Shown: piece after piece, positions 33,903 through 46,500 of the stretch
Layout of the letters: every line of letters begins with the position of its first letter
Position numbering within the stretch: the stretch's first letter is position 1
DNA from: Siphonodentalium dalli
Lineage: Eukaryota > Mollusca > Scaphopoda > Gadilida > Siphonodentaliidae
Assembly (NCBI GenBank): GCA_032622095.1
Contig: CP136069.1
Location: 8,138,036 to 8,202,035 of the forward strand
Direction of reading: 5' to 3'
Length of the DNA stretch: 64,000 bases
Position numbers and translations under genes: made by a program
Notes under the pieces: model-generated
Told to the model about the DNA's origin: nothing
What the model saw: the letters and a program-made list of their open reading frames with translations, nothing else
The model's database searches: none

Positions 33903-34266
33903 TATTATGTAACTTATTCGGGTGCGTGAAACTAGTAAGTTAGTATTCAGATACTATGCTAAGTGGAGGAATATAGCATTCTTGTAACATCGCTGAAAAT
34001 TTCGAACAAATCAACCTTACCACTTCATAGAAAACATCGTCTGAACTACTCACAATTGTAAATATTTACTTCTCGTTTCGGGACGCAACTATCTTCGATA
34101 AGTTAACAAAAACGATATCGCCATCGAGAGTCACTGTATTTAATTAATATATAAGAATGGCTGTGTTTGTTGTCAATTTGGATATAATATTAGTGAATAT
34201 TACTACATTGAGCAAGATTATTCTCCATTTCTATTTGATCACCCTACCTGAGTGTTTCACATCACT
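33903..34266 (-). mobile_element. Family X element, mirror copy
   Basis: The minus strand starts AGTGATGTGAAACACTC after TTAA (34267-34270), runs through the TGATCAAATAGAAATGGAG region and continues with sequence matching 16640-16880. Unlike that copy it is not interrupted by GC-rich modules here. Its far end, beyond about 33903, was not found. Confidence 0.62.
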
Positions 34267-34332
34267 TTAAACTGGTGATATCACACTTTAATCTTTGGTG
34301 GCTTTACTTCGTATGTGTTGCCTTGTTCTTAA

Positions 34333-35331
34333 CCCTGCCATGACTGGAGCTGCGCTGGTGCAGCATTAAAGACCCTGTGCCAATGCATTCTCTTATATAT
34401 GCGAGTTGACCATAGGTAGCCTCCCATATATAAGAGAATGCATTGTCCTAACAATTTTTTATCATTTTTTCTTACATTCTTTAACAAATTTTATCACATA
34501 ATTTGGCCATAAAAGCAGTTTCATAATTATCGGTAATAGACACGTTTAATATCAGCGCGTGAGATGACGTCACGGCGTTCTTCAAATAACTTGCGATCGC
34601 TGTAGTTTATGATTGTTGTTTTCGATGAATATTTCGCGTTGCTTCGGGTTTATTTGATCATGTGATAAAAGGTATCTCACACTCGTCCTATTTTATACGT
34701 AATTTATCAACCTCGTCCTCTAAATTCTATTTGAGCCTCGGTAAACCTCGGCTCAAATCGAATTTAGTGAACTCGGTTGATAAATTCCGTATAAAATAGA
34801 AACTCATGTGAGATCCTCTATTTATCATTTTTTATAATTTTTTCTTTTGTTCTTTAATGATTTTTATCATTTTTTCTTATATTCTTTATCAAATTTTATC
34901 ATTTTTTCTTACATTCTTTAACTATTTTTATCATTTTTATAATTTTGTCTTACATTCTTTAACAATTTTTTTTATTTTTTCTTATATTTGACAATTTTAT
35001 CATTTTTATAATTTTTTCTTACATTCTTTAACAGTTTTATCATTTTTTTAATCATTTTTTCTTAACTTTTAATCTATCAAATTTTATCATTTTTTCTTAC
35101 ATTCTTTAACAATTTTTATCATTTTTTATCATTATTTCTTACACTCTTTAACAGTTTTTTATCAATTTTTTTTTACATTTTTTAACAATTATAAAAAATA
35201 ATATAAAATTTGTTAGGCCAATGCATTCTCTTATATATGCGAGGCGACCTATGGTCGACTCGCATATATAAGAGAATGCATTGGCACAGGATTTTTGCAA
35301 AGATTCAAGAATCTTCCTTCATGAAAGGGTT
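34333..35331 (+). mobile_element. TTAA MITE family P3, expanded copy
   Basis: TTAA at 34329-34332 precedes CCCTGCCATGACTGGAGC. The other end is TTCATGAAAGGG followed by TTAG. Cassettes lie at about 34377-34446 and 35216-35287. Between them the AT-rich spacer, normally under 60 bp, has grown into about ten degenerate units of TTTTTCTTACATTCTTTAAC, and the 330-bp segment at 34491-34822 is inserted in it. About 30 bp around GTATGTGTTGCCT are repeated on both sides of the element. Confidence 0.66.
34491..34822 (+). repeat. 328-bp segment with terminal palindrome, copy 2
   Basis: Differs from 33575-33902 at only a handful of positions. It lies within the expanded P3 spacer, and both junctions share TTTATCA or TTATC with the spacer units, so a homology-assisted copy event is possible. 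Confidence 0.8.
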
Positions 35332-35812
35332 AGTGGTTTCAACCCGTATGTGTTGCCTGGTTCTTAAGCACTGGCAACACGTAGAATATACATTAGAATG
35401 TCTATCTGCAGAGAGTTATGGTCCTATCCTTGTGAAAATGCGATAATTTTGAGCTTGTTTGCACAATTCTTTGAATAAACGTCAATAGACTGGATTGGTG
35501 AGTGGGGTTTACTTATCACAGATATCTCTGTGTGTGGTCTCTTACATGTAATTTGTTCTTAGTCACAAACCTTTACGTAGTTAATTATAACAAATTTTAC
35601 ACTTTTTAGTGCAATAATTTGATTATATGTCGACTGATTTGTTTGATGTTTTGGAAAATTATGGAATTTTATCGAGTTTAGGTCTTTGAAATTTTCTATT
35701 ATCACTGAAAATCCTAGAACACAATTGCTAAAATTGGAATTGATTAAATGCCTGAACCCTGAATGTTGAACTTATTAAATTACTAACAACATGTTGTTGA
35801 TATATATATATA
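35332..35812. other. Unassigned AT-rich DNA
   Basis: Nothing recognised. Ends in a TATATATATA run where composite 2 begins. Confidence 0.35.
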
Positions 35813-38020
35813 TACTAGCAGGTGACCCGACTTCGTCCGGGCTTTGACCTTGTATTGACCATTTTGAAGGTCAAAGTCAGGTCGGGGTCACGATTTGACC
35901 CGTCGAAAACAATCCCTCGTCAAAAGTATCCCTAGGTATCAAATTTCGTCGAAAGCTGTTAATTTTTTAATTTAATTTGAGTTAATTCTGCCTTTTTAAT
36001 CAAGAGAAATGATGGTACCCGTCACGTGATGGTACCTGTCCCTAAAAGAGGTACGTTTGTGGGTCCTCGGGCGGAAAAACTTACCCGATGAAAATCTCCC
36101 CCGTTCCTTGGAACCCCTAAGTACGAAGACAGAAATAAGAATCACACAACACGCTCATGTCTGGATACAGACACACTCACGTCTGGCCCCAGACATAAGA
36201 ATCACATTACACGCATACGCTCTTTATCAACGACACTTCGGATATGAACGCTCTTTAACTATCAACGCGATTAACCCCACAGTGCCAATGACGGTCATTT
36301 TGGTGACTGGGTATGGAGAAGGAGTGCTCTGACGTTCTCCGATGACACTTCATATGGGATTTTACCCTTAGATAGGAAGTTTGGGCTCAATCCGTCCGGC
36401 AGTTTTCCCGGTCATAGCTGACAGACAAACAGACAGAAGTCCCAAAATATATAGTAGACTAGCCGATGAGCCCGACATTGTCCGGGCTATTCAAAAACCA
36501 AATTTCAAGTCGATAGCTCTACCCAGCCCGACGTTGTCCGGGCTATTCAAAAACCAAATTTCAAGTTGATAGCTCCACCCGTTTCCGAGATCTGGTCTGC
36601 GCATGCGCGAAGCTGGCGTCGCACGGGCTCGACGACCCGATAAAATTCGTATCCGGGGCAAGATACATTCACATACCAAATTTCAATAGCTAGCCGATGA
36701 GCTGATGAGCCCGACGTTGTCCGGGCTATTCAAAAACCAAATTTCAAGTCGATAGCTCTACCTGTTTCCGAGATCTGGTCTGCGCATGCGCAAAGCTGGC
36801 GTCGCACGGGCTCGACAATCCGATAAAATTCGTATCCTGGGCAAGATACATTCACATACCAAATTTCAAGTCGATAGCTCCATCCGTTTCCGAGATCTCG
36901 TCTGCGCATGCGCGAAGCTGGCGTCGCACGGGCTCGGCGACCCGATAAAATTCATATCCGGGGCAAGATACATTCACATACCAAATTTCAAGTCGATAGC
37001 TCCACCAGTTTCCGAGATCTCGTCTGCGCATGCGCGAAGCTGGCGTCGCACGGGCTCGGTGACCCGATAAAATTCGTATCCGGGGCAAGATACATTCACA
37101 TAGCAAATTTCAAGTCGATAGCTCCACCCGTTTCCGAGATCTCGTCTGCGCATGTGCTGCACGGGCGCCGCACGGGATCGCCAATACGACAACGTCCACC
37201 GCCTGGTCAAACTACACACACGTATCAAATTTCGTCCCGATCCTTCGAGAATCGTAGATTTGTATAAATGACAGACAAACAAACAAACATACATACAATA
37301 CAGACAGACAAACAGAGGTCTTCAAAATATATATGAGACTAGCCGATGAGCCCGACGTTGTCCGGGCTATTCAAAAACCAAATTTCAAGTCGATAGCTCC
37401 ACCCGTTTCCGAGATCTGGTCTGCGCGAAGCTGGCGTCGCACGGGCTCGGCGACCTGATAAAATTCGTATCCGGGGCAAGATACATTCACATAGCAAATT
37501 TCAAGTCGATAGCTCCACCCGTTTCCGAGATCTCGTCTGCGCATATGAAAGACAGCACAACACGCATTTTTTGTTTTTCATGAATTAATTCATGGTACAC
37601 GTCCCTCAAAGACGGACCCGATGAAAAATTCCCCTGTTCCTAGGACATACATTATATGACACAACAATCCATTCTGCCTTTTTAATCGAGATAATTGCAT
37701 TCCGCATTTCGTTTTGCATCCGTATTTTACGCATGGGTAGCCGTTTAGCAGCTTCGATTGTAATAAAGAGCGTTGATCCTTAACACCTCCGAATATGGTC
37801 AATATAAAGATCGTTGTTGCCTTAACCCCCGAAGTGGCGTTTGCGGTGATTTTGATGATTGGGAGTGGAGAATCGGTGCTCAGAGCTTGTCCAAAATGCG
37901 ACGTCGACGATTCCCGTGGGTTTTTACACTTATATACCAAATTTGGTCTCGATCGGTCAACCCGTTTTCGATTCTATAAAGGACTTACAGACAGACAGAG
38001 GTCTTCAAAATATATATGAG
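35813..38020 (+). repeat. GC-rich composite 2, three modules
   Basis: Module 1 begins CTAGCAGGTGACCCGACTTC at 35815 and ends CAAAATATATAGTAGA at about 36463. Module 2 begins CTAGCCGATGAGCCCGAC and runs to about 37336, with five tandem units carrying GAGATCTCGTCTGCGCATGC. Module 3 starts the same way at 37338 and ends near 38018. The last 460 bp are almost identical to the end of composite 1. The frames are broken and repeated, so it is not coding. Confidence 0.72.
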
Positions 38021-38226
38021 ATTGCACTTTAGTCTGGGTGACACATATTGTGATATTGAAGTTATTCAAATATACGATTGATTTGGACAGATTAACATTA
38101 AATCTGTTGATACATGTAGAAGATTTGTACAAATGAGGTCTTTGTCAATAAGTATTTAATTTGAATTCGACGGTATATTTTCTCCTGTAGTAATGGCCAG
38201 ACACAAAAAGTCGAGTGCTGATTTTT

Positions 38227-41200
38227 AGCTCAACTTTACTTTGTAAAGTTTGAGCTATTGCCATGGCTTTGTCGTCCGTCGTCTGTGTGTACGTGTGTGC
38301 GTGTGTGCGTGTGTGTGCGTGTGTACGTGTGTACGTGTGTACGTAAGGCGTCAACAATGCAGGCTACAGGTCGTACCTTTCGTCGGATCATTATGAAATT
38401 TCTCATAGCTGTTGACATCAACATTTAGACCAGAATAATTAATTTTGGGGTCATTCGGAAAAAAAACATGGCCGCCAGTGGCCATATTGGATTTCAAAAT
38501 TCAATCCATTAGCACGGGCTACAGGCCGTACTGTTTGTCTGATCTTCATGAAATTTGTCATGGATGTTAATATTGACATGTAGATGGGAACGAGTAATTT
38601 TGGGGTCATTCGGCCCAAAAACATGGCCGTCAGCAGCCATCTTGGATTTTACTCTTTGTATGACTAGATTTTTTAGCACGGGCTACAGGTCGTACTTTTA
38701 GTCTGATCATCATAAATTTTATCAAGAATGTTAATAATTACATGTAGATGGGAACGAGTCATTTTGGGGTCATTCGGCCAAAAAACATGGCCGCCAGCAG
38801 CCATCTTGTATTTTACTCTTTGTATGACTAAATCCTTTAGCACGGGCTACAGGTCGTACCTTTAGTCTGATCATCATAAAATTTGTCATGGTTGTTGAAA
38901 TTGGAATGTAGATTGGAAACAAGTCATTTTGGGGTCATTCGGACAAAAAACATGGCCACCAGCGGCCATCTTGGATTAACAAATTTAATCCATTAGCACG
39001 GGCCACAGGTCGTACTGTTCGTCTGATGATCATGAAATTTGTCATGGATGATAATATTGACATGTAGATGGGAACGAGTAATTTTGGGGTCATTCGGCCT
39101 AAAAACATGGCCGCCAGCAGCCATCTTGGATTTTACTCTTTGTATGACTAAATTCTTTAGCACGGGCTGCAGGTCGTACTTTTAGTCTGATCATCATAAA
39201 TTTTATCAAGAATGTTAATAATGACATGTAGATGGGAACGAGTCATTTTGAGGCCATTCGGCCGAAAAACATGGCCGCCAGCAGCCATCTTGGATTTTAC
39301 TCTTTGTATGACTAAATCCTTTAGCATGGGCTGCAGGTCGTACCTTTAGTCTGATCATCATAAAATTTGTCATGTTTGTTGAAATTGGAATGTAGATGGG
39401 AACGAGTTATTTTGGGGTCATTCGGACAAAAAACATGGCCGCCAGCGGCCATCTTGGATTAAAGAATTTAATCCATTAGCACGGGCCACAGGTCGTACTG
39501 TTTGTCTGATGATCATGAAATTTGTCATGGATGATAATATTGACATGTAGATGGGAACGAGTAATTTTGGGGTCATTCGGCCAAAAAACATGGCCGCCAG
39601 CAGCCATCTTGGATTTTACTCTTTGTATGACTAAATTCTTTAGCACGGGCTGCAGGTTGTACCTTTAGTCTGATCATCATAAAATGTGTCATGGATGTTA
39701 ACAATGACATGTAGATGGGAACTAGTCATTTTGGGGTCATTCGGCCAAAAAAAAAAACCGCCAGCAGCCATCTTGGATTTTACTCTTTGTATGACTAAAT
39801 CCTTTAGCATGGGCTGCAGGTCGTACCTTTAGTCTGATCATCATAAAATTTGTCATGTTTGTTGAAATTGGAATGTAGATGGGAACGAGTTATTTTGGGG
39901 TCATTCGGACAAAAAACATGGCCGCCAGCGGCCATCTTGGATTAAAAAATTTAATCCATTAGCACGGGCCACAGGTCGTACTGTTCTTCTGATCATCATG
40001 AAATTTGTAATGGATGATAATATTGACATGTAGATGGGAACAAGTAATTTTGGGGTCATTCGGCCAAAAAACATGGCCGCCAGCAGCCATCTTGGATTTT
40101 ACTCTTTGTATGACTAAATTCTTTAGCACGGGCTGCAGGTCGTACCTTTAGTCTGATCATCATAAAATGTGTCATGGATGTTAACAATGGCATGTAGATG
40201 GGAACGAGTAATTTTGGGGTCATTCGGCCAAAAAACCTGGTCGCCAGCAGCCATCTTGGATTTTACTCTTTGTATGACTAAATCCTTTAGCACGGGCTAC
40301 AGGTTGTACCTTTAGCTGATCATCATGAAATTTGTCATGAATGTTAATAATGACATGTAGATGGGAACGAGTCATTTTGAGGTCATTCGGCCGAAAAATA
40401 TGGCCGCCAGCAGCCATCTTGGATTAAAAAATTTAATCCATTAGCACGGGCCACAGGTCGTACTGTTTGTCTGATGATCATGAAATTTGTCATGGATGAT
40501 AATATTGACATGTAGATGGGAACGAGTAATTTTGGGGTCATTCGGCCAAAAAACATGGCCGCCAGCAGCCATTTTGGATTTTACTCTTTGTATGACTAAA
40601 TTCTTTAGCACGGGCTGCAGGTCGTACCTTTAGTCTGATCATCATAAAATGTGTCATGGATGTTAACAATGACATGTAGATGGGAACTAGTCATTTTGGG
40701 GTCATTCGGCCAAAAAACATGGCCGCCAGCAGCCATCTTGGATTTTACTCTTTGTATGACTAAATCCTTTAGCACGGGCTACAGTTCGTACCTTTAGTCT
40801 GATCATCATAAAATTTGTCATGGTTGTTGAAATTGGAATGTAGATGGGAACGAGTCATTTTGGGGTCATTCGGACAAAAAACATGGCCGCCAGCGGCCAT
40901 ATTGGATTAAAAAATTTAATCCATTAGCACGGGCCACAGGTCGTACTGTTCTTCTGATCATCATGAAATTTGTAATGGATGATAATATTGACATGTAGAT
41001 GGGAACAAGTAATTTTGGGGTCATTCGGCCCAAAAACATGGCCGTCAGCAGCCATCTTGGATTTTACTCTTTGTATGACTAAATTTTTTAGCACGGGCTA
41101 CAGGTCGTACTTTTAGTCTGATCATCATAAATTTTATCAAGAATGTTAATAATGACATGTAGATGGGAACGAGTCATTTTGGGGTCATTCGGCCAAAAAA

Positions 41201-44200
41201 CATGGCCGCCAGCAGCCATCTTGTATTTTACTCTTTGTATGACTAAATCCTTTAGCACGGGCTACAGGTCGTACCTTTAGTCTGATCATCATAAAATTTG
41301 TCATGGCTGTTGAAATTGGAATGTAGATGGGAACGAGTCATTTTGGGGTCATTCGGACAAAAAACATGGCCGCCAGCAGCCATTTTGGATTTCAAAATTT
41401 AATCCATTAGCACGGGCCACAGGTCGTACTGTTCGTCTGATCACCATGAAATTTGTCATGGATGATAATATTGACATGTAGATGGGAACGAGTAATTTTG
41501 GGGTCATTCGGCCAATAAACATGACCGCCAGCAGCCATCTTCGATTTTACTCTTTGTATGACTAAATTCTTTAGCACGGGCTGCAGGTCGTACCTTTAGT
41601 CTGATCATCATAAAATTTGTCATGGATATTAACAATGACATGTAGATGGGAACGAGTAATTTTGGGGTCATTCGGCTAAAAAACATGGTCGCCAGCAGCT
41701 ATCTTGGATTTTACTCTTTGTATGACTAAATCCTTTAGCACGGGCTACAGGTCCTACTTTTAGTCTGATCATCATAAAATTTGTCAAGAATGTTAATAAT
41801 GACATGTAGATGGGAACGAGTCATTTTGGGGTCATTCGGCCAAAAAACATGGCCGCCAGCAGCCATCTTGGATTTTACTCTTTGTATGACTAAATCCTTT
41901 AGCACAGGCTACAGGTCGTACCTTTAGTCTGATCATCATAAAATTTGTCATGGTTGTTGAAATTGGAATGTAGATGGGAACGAGTCATTTTGGGGTCATT
42001 CAGACAAAAAACATGGCCGCCAGCAGCCATTTTGGATTTCAAAATTTAATCCATTAGCACGGGCCACAGGTCGTACTGTTCGTCTGATCACCATGAAATT
42101 TGTCATGGATGATAATATTGACATGTAGATGGGAACGAGTAATTTTGGGGTCATTCGGCCAATAAACATGGCCGCCAGCAGCCATCTTGGATTTTACTCT
42201 TTGTATGACTAAATTCTTTAGCACGGGCTGCAGGTCGTACCTTTAGTCTGATCATCATAAAATTTGTCATGGATATTAACAATGACATGTAGATGGGAAC
42301 GAGTAATTTTGGGGTCATTCGGGAAAAAAACCTGGACGCCAGCAGCCATCTTGGATTTTACTCTTTGTATGACTAAATCCTTTAGCACGGGCTACAGGTT
42401 GTACCTTTAGTCTGATCATCATGAAATGTGTCATGAATCTTAATAATGACATGTAGATGGGAACGAGTCATTTTGAGGCCATTCGGCCAAAAAACATGGC
42501 CGCCAGCAGCCATCTTGGATTTTACTCTTTGTATGACTAAATCCTTTAGCATGGGCTGCAGGTCGTACCTTTAGTCTGATCATCATAAAATTTGTCATGT
42601 TTGTTGAAATTGGAATGTAGATGGGAACGAGTTATTTTGGGGTCATTCGGACAAAAAACATGGCCGCCAGCGGCCATCTTGGATTAAAAAATTTAATCCA
42701 TTAGCACGGGCCACAGGTCGTACTGTTTGTCTGATGATCATTAAATTTGTCATGGATGATAATATTGACATGTAGATGGGAACGAGTAATTTTGGGGTCA
42801 TTCGGCCAAAAAACATGGCCGCCAGCAGCCATCTTGGATTTTACTCTTTGTATGACTAAATTCTTTAGCACGGGCTGCAGGTCGTACCTTTAGTCTGATC
42901 ATCATAAAATGTGTCATGGATGTTAACAATGACATGTAGATGGGAACTAGTCATTTTGGGGTCATTCGGCCAAAAAAAAAAACCGCCAGCAGCCATCTTG
43001 GATTTTACTCTTTGTATGACTAAATCCTTTAGCACGGGCTACAGGTCGTACCTTTAGTCTGATCATCATAAAATTTGTCATGGTTGTTGAAATTGGAATG
43101 TAGATGGGAACGAGTCATGTTGGGGTCATTCGGACAAAAAACATGGCCGCCAGCGGCCATTTTGGATTAAAAAAAATTAATCCATTAGCACGGGCCACAG
43201 GTCGTACTGTTCTTCTGATCATCATGAAATTTGTAATGGATGATAATATTGACATGTAGATGGGAACAAGTAATTTTGGGGTCATTCGGCCAAAAAACAT
43301 GGCCGCCAGCAGCCATCTTGGATTTTACTCTTTGTATGACTAAATTCTTTAGCACGGGCTGCAGGTCGTACCTTTAGTCTGATCATCATAAAATGTGTCA
43401 TGGATGTTAACAATGGCATGTAGATGGGAACGAGTAATTTTGGGGTCATTCGGCCAAAAAACCTGGTCGCCAGCAGCCATCTTGGATTTTACTCTTTGTA
43501 TGACTAAATCCTTTAGCACGGGCTACAGGTTGTACCTTTAGCTGATCATCATGAAATTTGTCATGAATGTTAATAATGACATGTAGATGGGAACGAGTCT
43601 TTTTGAGGTCATTCGGCCGAAAAATATGGCCGCCAGCAGCCATCTTGGATTAAAAAATTTAATCCATTAGCACGGGCCACAGGTCGTACTGTTTGTCTGA
43701 TGATCATGAAATTTGTCATGGATGATAATATTGACATGTAGATGGGAACGAGTAATTTTGGGGTCATTCGGCCAAAAAACATGGCCGCCAGCAGCCATCT
43801 TGGATTTTACTCTTTGTATGACTAAATTCTTTAGCACGGGCTGCAGGTCGTACCTTTAGTCTGATCATCATAAAATGTGTCATGGATGTTAACAATGACA
43901 TGTAGATGGGAACTAGTCATTTTGGGGTCATTCGGCCAAAAAACATGGCCGCCAGCAGCCATCTTGGATTTTACTCTTTGTATGACTAAATCCTTTAGCA
44001 CGGGCTACAGGTCGTACCTTTAGTCTGATCATCATAAAATTTGTCATGGTTGTTGAAATTGGAATGTAGATGGGAACGAGTCATTTTGGGGTCATTCGGA
44101 CAAAAAACATGGCCGCCAGCGGCCATATTGGATTAAAAAATTTAATCCATTAGCACGGGCCACAGGTCGTACTGTTCTTCTGATCATCATGAAATTTGTA

Positions 44201-45725
44201 ATGGATGATAATATTGACATGTAGATGGGAACAAGTAATTTTGGGGTCATTCGGCCAAAAAACATGGCCGCCAGCAGCCATCTTGGATTTTACTCTTTGT
44301 ATGACTAAATTCTTTAGCACGGGCTGCAGGTCGTACCTTTAGTCTGATCATCATAAAATGTGTCATGGATGTTAACAATGACATGTAGATGGGAACGAGT
44401 AATTTTGGGGTCATTCGGCCTAAAAACCTGGTCGCCAGCAGCCATCTTGGATTTTACTCTTTGTATGACTAAATCCTTTAGCACGGGCTACAGGTTGTAC
44501 CTTTAGCTGATCATCATGAAATTTGTCATGAATCTTAATAATGACATGTAGATGGGAACGAGTCATTTTGAGGTCATTCGGCCGAAAAACATGGCCGCCA
44601 GCAGCCATCTTGGATTTTACTCATTGTATGACTAAATCCTTTAGCATGGGCTACAGGTCGTACCTTTAGTCTGATCATCATAAAATTTGTCATGGTTGTT
44701 GAAATTGGAATGTAGATTGGAAACAAGTCATTTTGGGGTCATTCGGACAAAAAACATGGCCACCAGCGGCCATCTTGGATTAACAAATTTAATCCATTAG
44801 CACGGGCCACAGGTCGTACTGTTCGTCTGATGATCATGAAATTTGTCATGGATGATAATATTGACATGTAGATGGGAACGAGTAATTTTGGGGTCATTCG
44901 GCCTAAAAACATGGCCGCCAGCAGCCATCTTGGATTTTACTCTTTGTATGACTAAATTCTTTAGCATGGGCTACAGGTCGTACCTTTAGTCTGATCATCA
45001 TAAAATTTGTCATGGATGTTAACGATGACATGTAGATGGGAACGACTCATTTTGGGGTCAATCGGCCGAAAACATGGCCGCCAGCAGCCATCTTGGATTT
45101 TACTCTTTGTATGACTAAATTCTTTATTTAGCACGGGCTACATGTCATACCTTTAGTCTGATCATCATAAAATTTGTCATGAATGTTAATAATGACATGT
45201 AGATGGGAACGAGTCATTTTGGGATCATTCGGCCAAAAAACATGGCCGCCAGCTGCCATCTTTGATTTTACTCTTTGTATGACTAAATTCTTTAGCACGG
45301 GCTACATGTCATACCTTTAGTCTGATCATCATAAAATTTGTCATGAATGTTAATAATGACATGTAGATGGGAACGAGTCATTTTGGGATCATTTGGCCAA
45401 AAAACATGGCCGCCAGCAGCCATCTTCGATTTTACTCTTTGTATGACTAAATTCTTTAGCATGGGCTACAGGTCGTACCTTTAGTCTGATCGTCATAAAA
45501 TTTGTCATGGATGTTAACGATGACATGTAGATGGGAACGACTCATTTTGGGGTCATTCGGCCGAAAACAAGGCCGCCAGCAGCCATCTTGGATTTTACTT
45601 TTCTCTTCATGTCTATAAACATGTATTAGATATTCAACTTTCCACATTCCTAATGGCTCCATTGACTGTAATACATTAAATTATTCCCTTTCCAAGTTGA
45701 GCTACAGTGTCATTGACACTTTCAT
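38227..45725 (+). repeat. Pearl-like repeat with a 7.3-kb core of ~160-bp units
   Basis: The left flank is a hairpin, AGCTCAACTTTAC...GTAAAGTTTGAGCT, then TATTGCCATGGC and a GTGTGTACGT microsatellite (38280-38345). About 45 core units of 155-164 bp follow, with CATTTTGGGGTCATTCGG, CATGGCCGCCAGCAGCCATC and GGGCTACAGGTCGTAC. A variant with TTTAATCCATTAGCACGGG returns every third or fourth unit. The right flank includes TTGAGCTACAGTGTCATTG, a 3' hairpin. Open frames of 60-68 codons are by-products. The layout, but not proven homology, matches bivalve pearl / Helitron-derived repeats. Confidence 0.85.
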
Positions 45726-46074
45726 TTTGTTCATCATCTGTTTTATAAGTTTATTATGGTATTGTGTATTTATAAAATATATCTTTTACTTGATCAATTG
45801 GCGTCGGTTTGGACGTTTGTAAATTTTGGCCGTTAAAAGTGATGAGGTATTCGAAATGTGGACTCCCTTGTAACAGATTTGATCAATATCGATGCATTTG
45901 TTAAAGTGGTGCGCTCGTTTTAAATTAATATTTTTTAATGTATATTTATTACTCGTTTTTAACGATAAAGCCCCTGTGGTTACTACCAACATATTGTTGA
46001 TTATGCACTTTAGTCCATAGGGGCCACATTAATAATAGTTTTGATTCCCCTGATCAAGAATGAGTAGGTAGGTA
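45726..46074. other. Unassigned AT-rich DNA
   Basis: No exon or repeat boundary recognised. Confidence 0.3.
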
Positions 46075-46286
46075 CAGCAATGCCCTGAATAATCAACTCC
46101 TTGACCACAGCAGAATTATGGGTATTTTTCAGGATTTAGTCGGAAATATGGCTTGTTGCAATTCATCGGAAAGCTCTCAGTGAGAGCTTTCCGATGAATG
46201 GCAAAAATCAATATTTCCGACTAAATCCTGAAAAATTTCCCATAATTCTGCTGTGGTAAAAGCGTCATATTCTTCGGGCATTACTG
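46075..46286. mobile_element. Fold-back MITE, family T, copy 7 (full length)
   Basis: TA on both sides, 212 bp, symmetrical about GAAAGCTCTCAGTGAGAGC. Same length as copy 4. Confidence 0.84.
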
Positions 46287-46371
46287 TACTTGGTGTTCTT
46301 TCTTAATCAACCAACAATACTTCAGTGCTTTTAGTTTCAGGAAGGGGGATCGAATGGGAAATCCTAATGAT

Positions 46372-46500
46372 CAAGCCTTGAAATAGTGTGTCTGTCATTT
46401 GCAGAATGAGGTCCCCAGAGGGTGAATTTAGTGATGCTACTCCGCATAGCGGGCTAGCATCACCAAATTCACCCTCTGGGGACCTCATTCTGCTTACACC
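46372..46500. mobile_element. hAT-like MITE, left half, abutting the 45-bp array
   Basis: CAAGCCTTGAAATAG starts the usual left half with its ~100-bp palindrome. It ends at the internal spacer TTACACCTTA, exactly where the 59.7-kb copy goes on to its right half. Here the minisatellite takes over. Confidence 0.72.

Noticed and set aside
12893-34270. One 21-kb element bounded by the X ends at 12897 and 34266
   Set aside because: The X interior next to 34266 repeats, inverted, the sequence found at 16640-16880, so these are two copies of the family, not the two ends of one element.
38145-45662. Many 60-68-codon minus-strand frames (with MAAGGHIFRPND and similar) as a gene family
   Set aside because: They are the ~160-bp core unit read on the opposite strand. 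Repetition comes from the array, with no conserved start or end.
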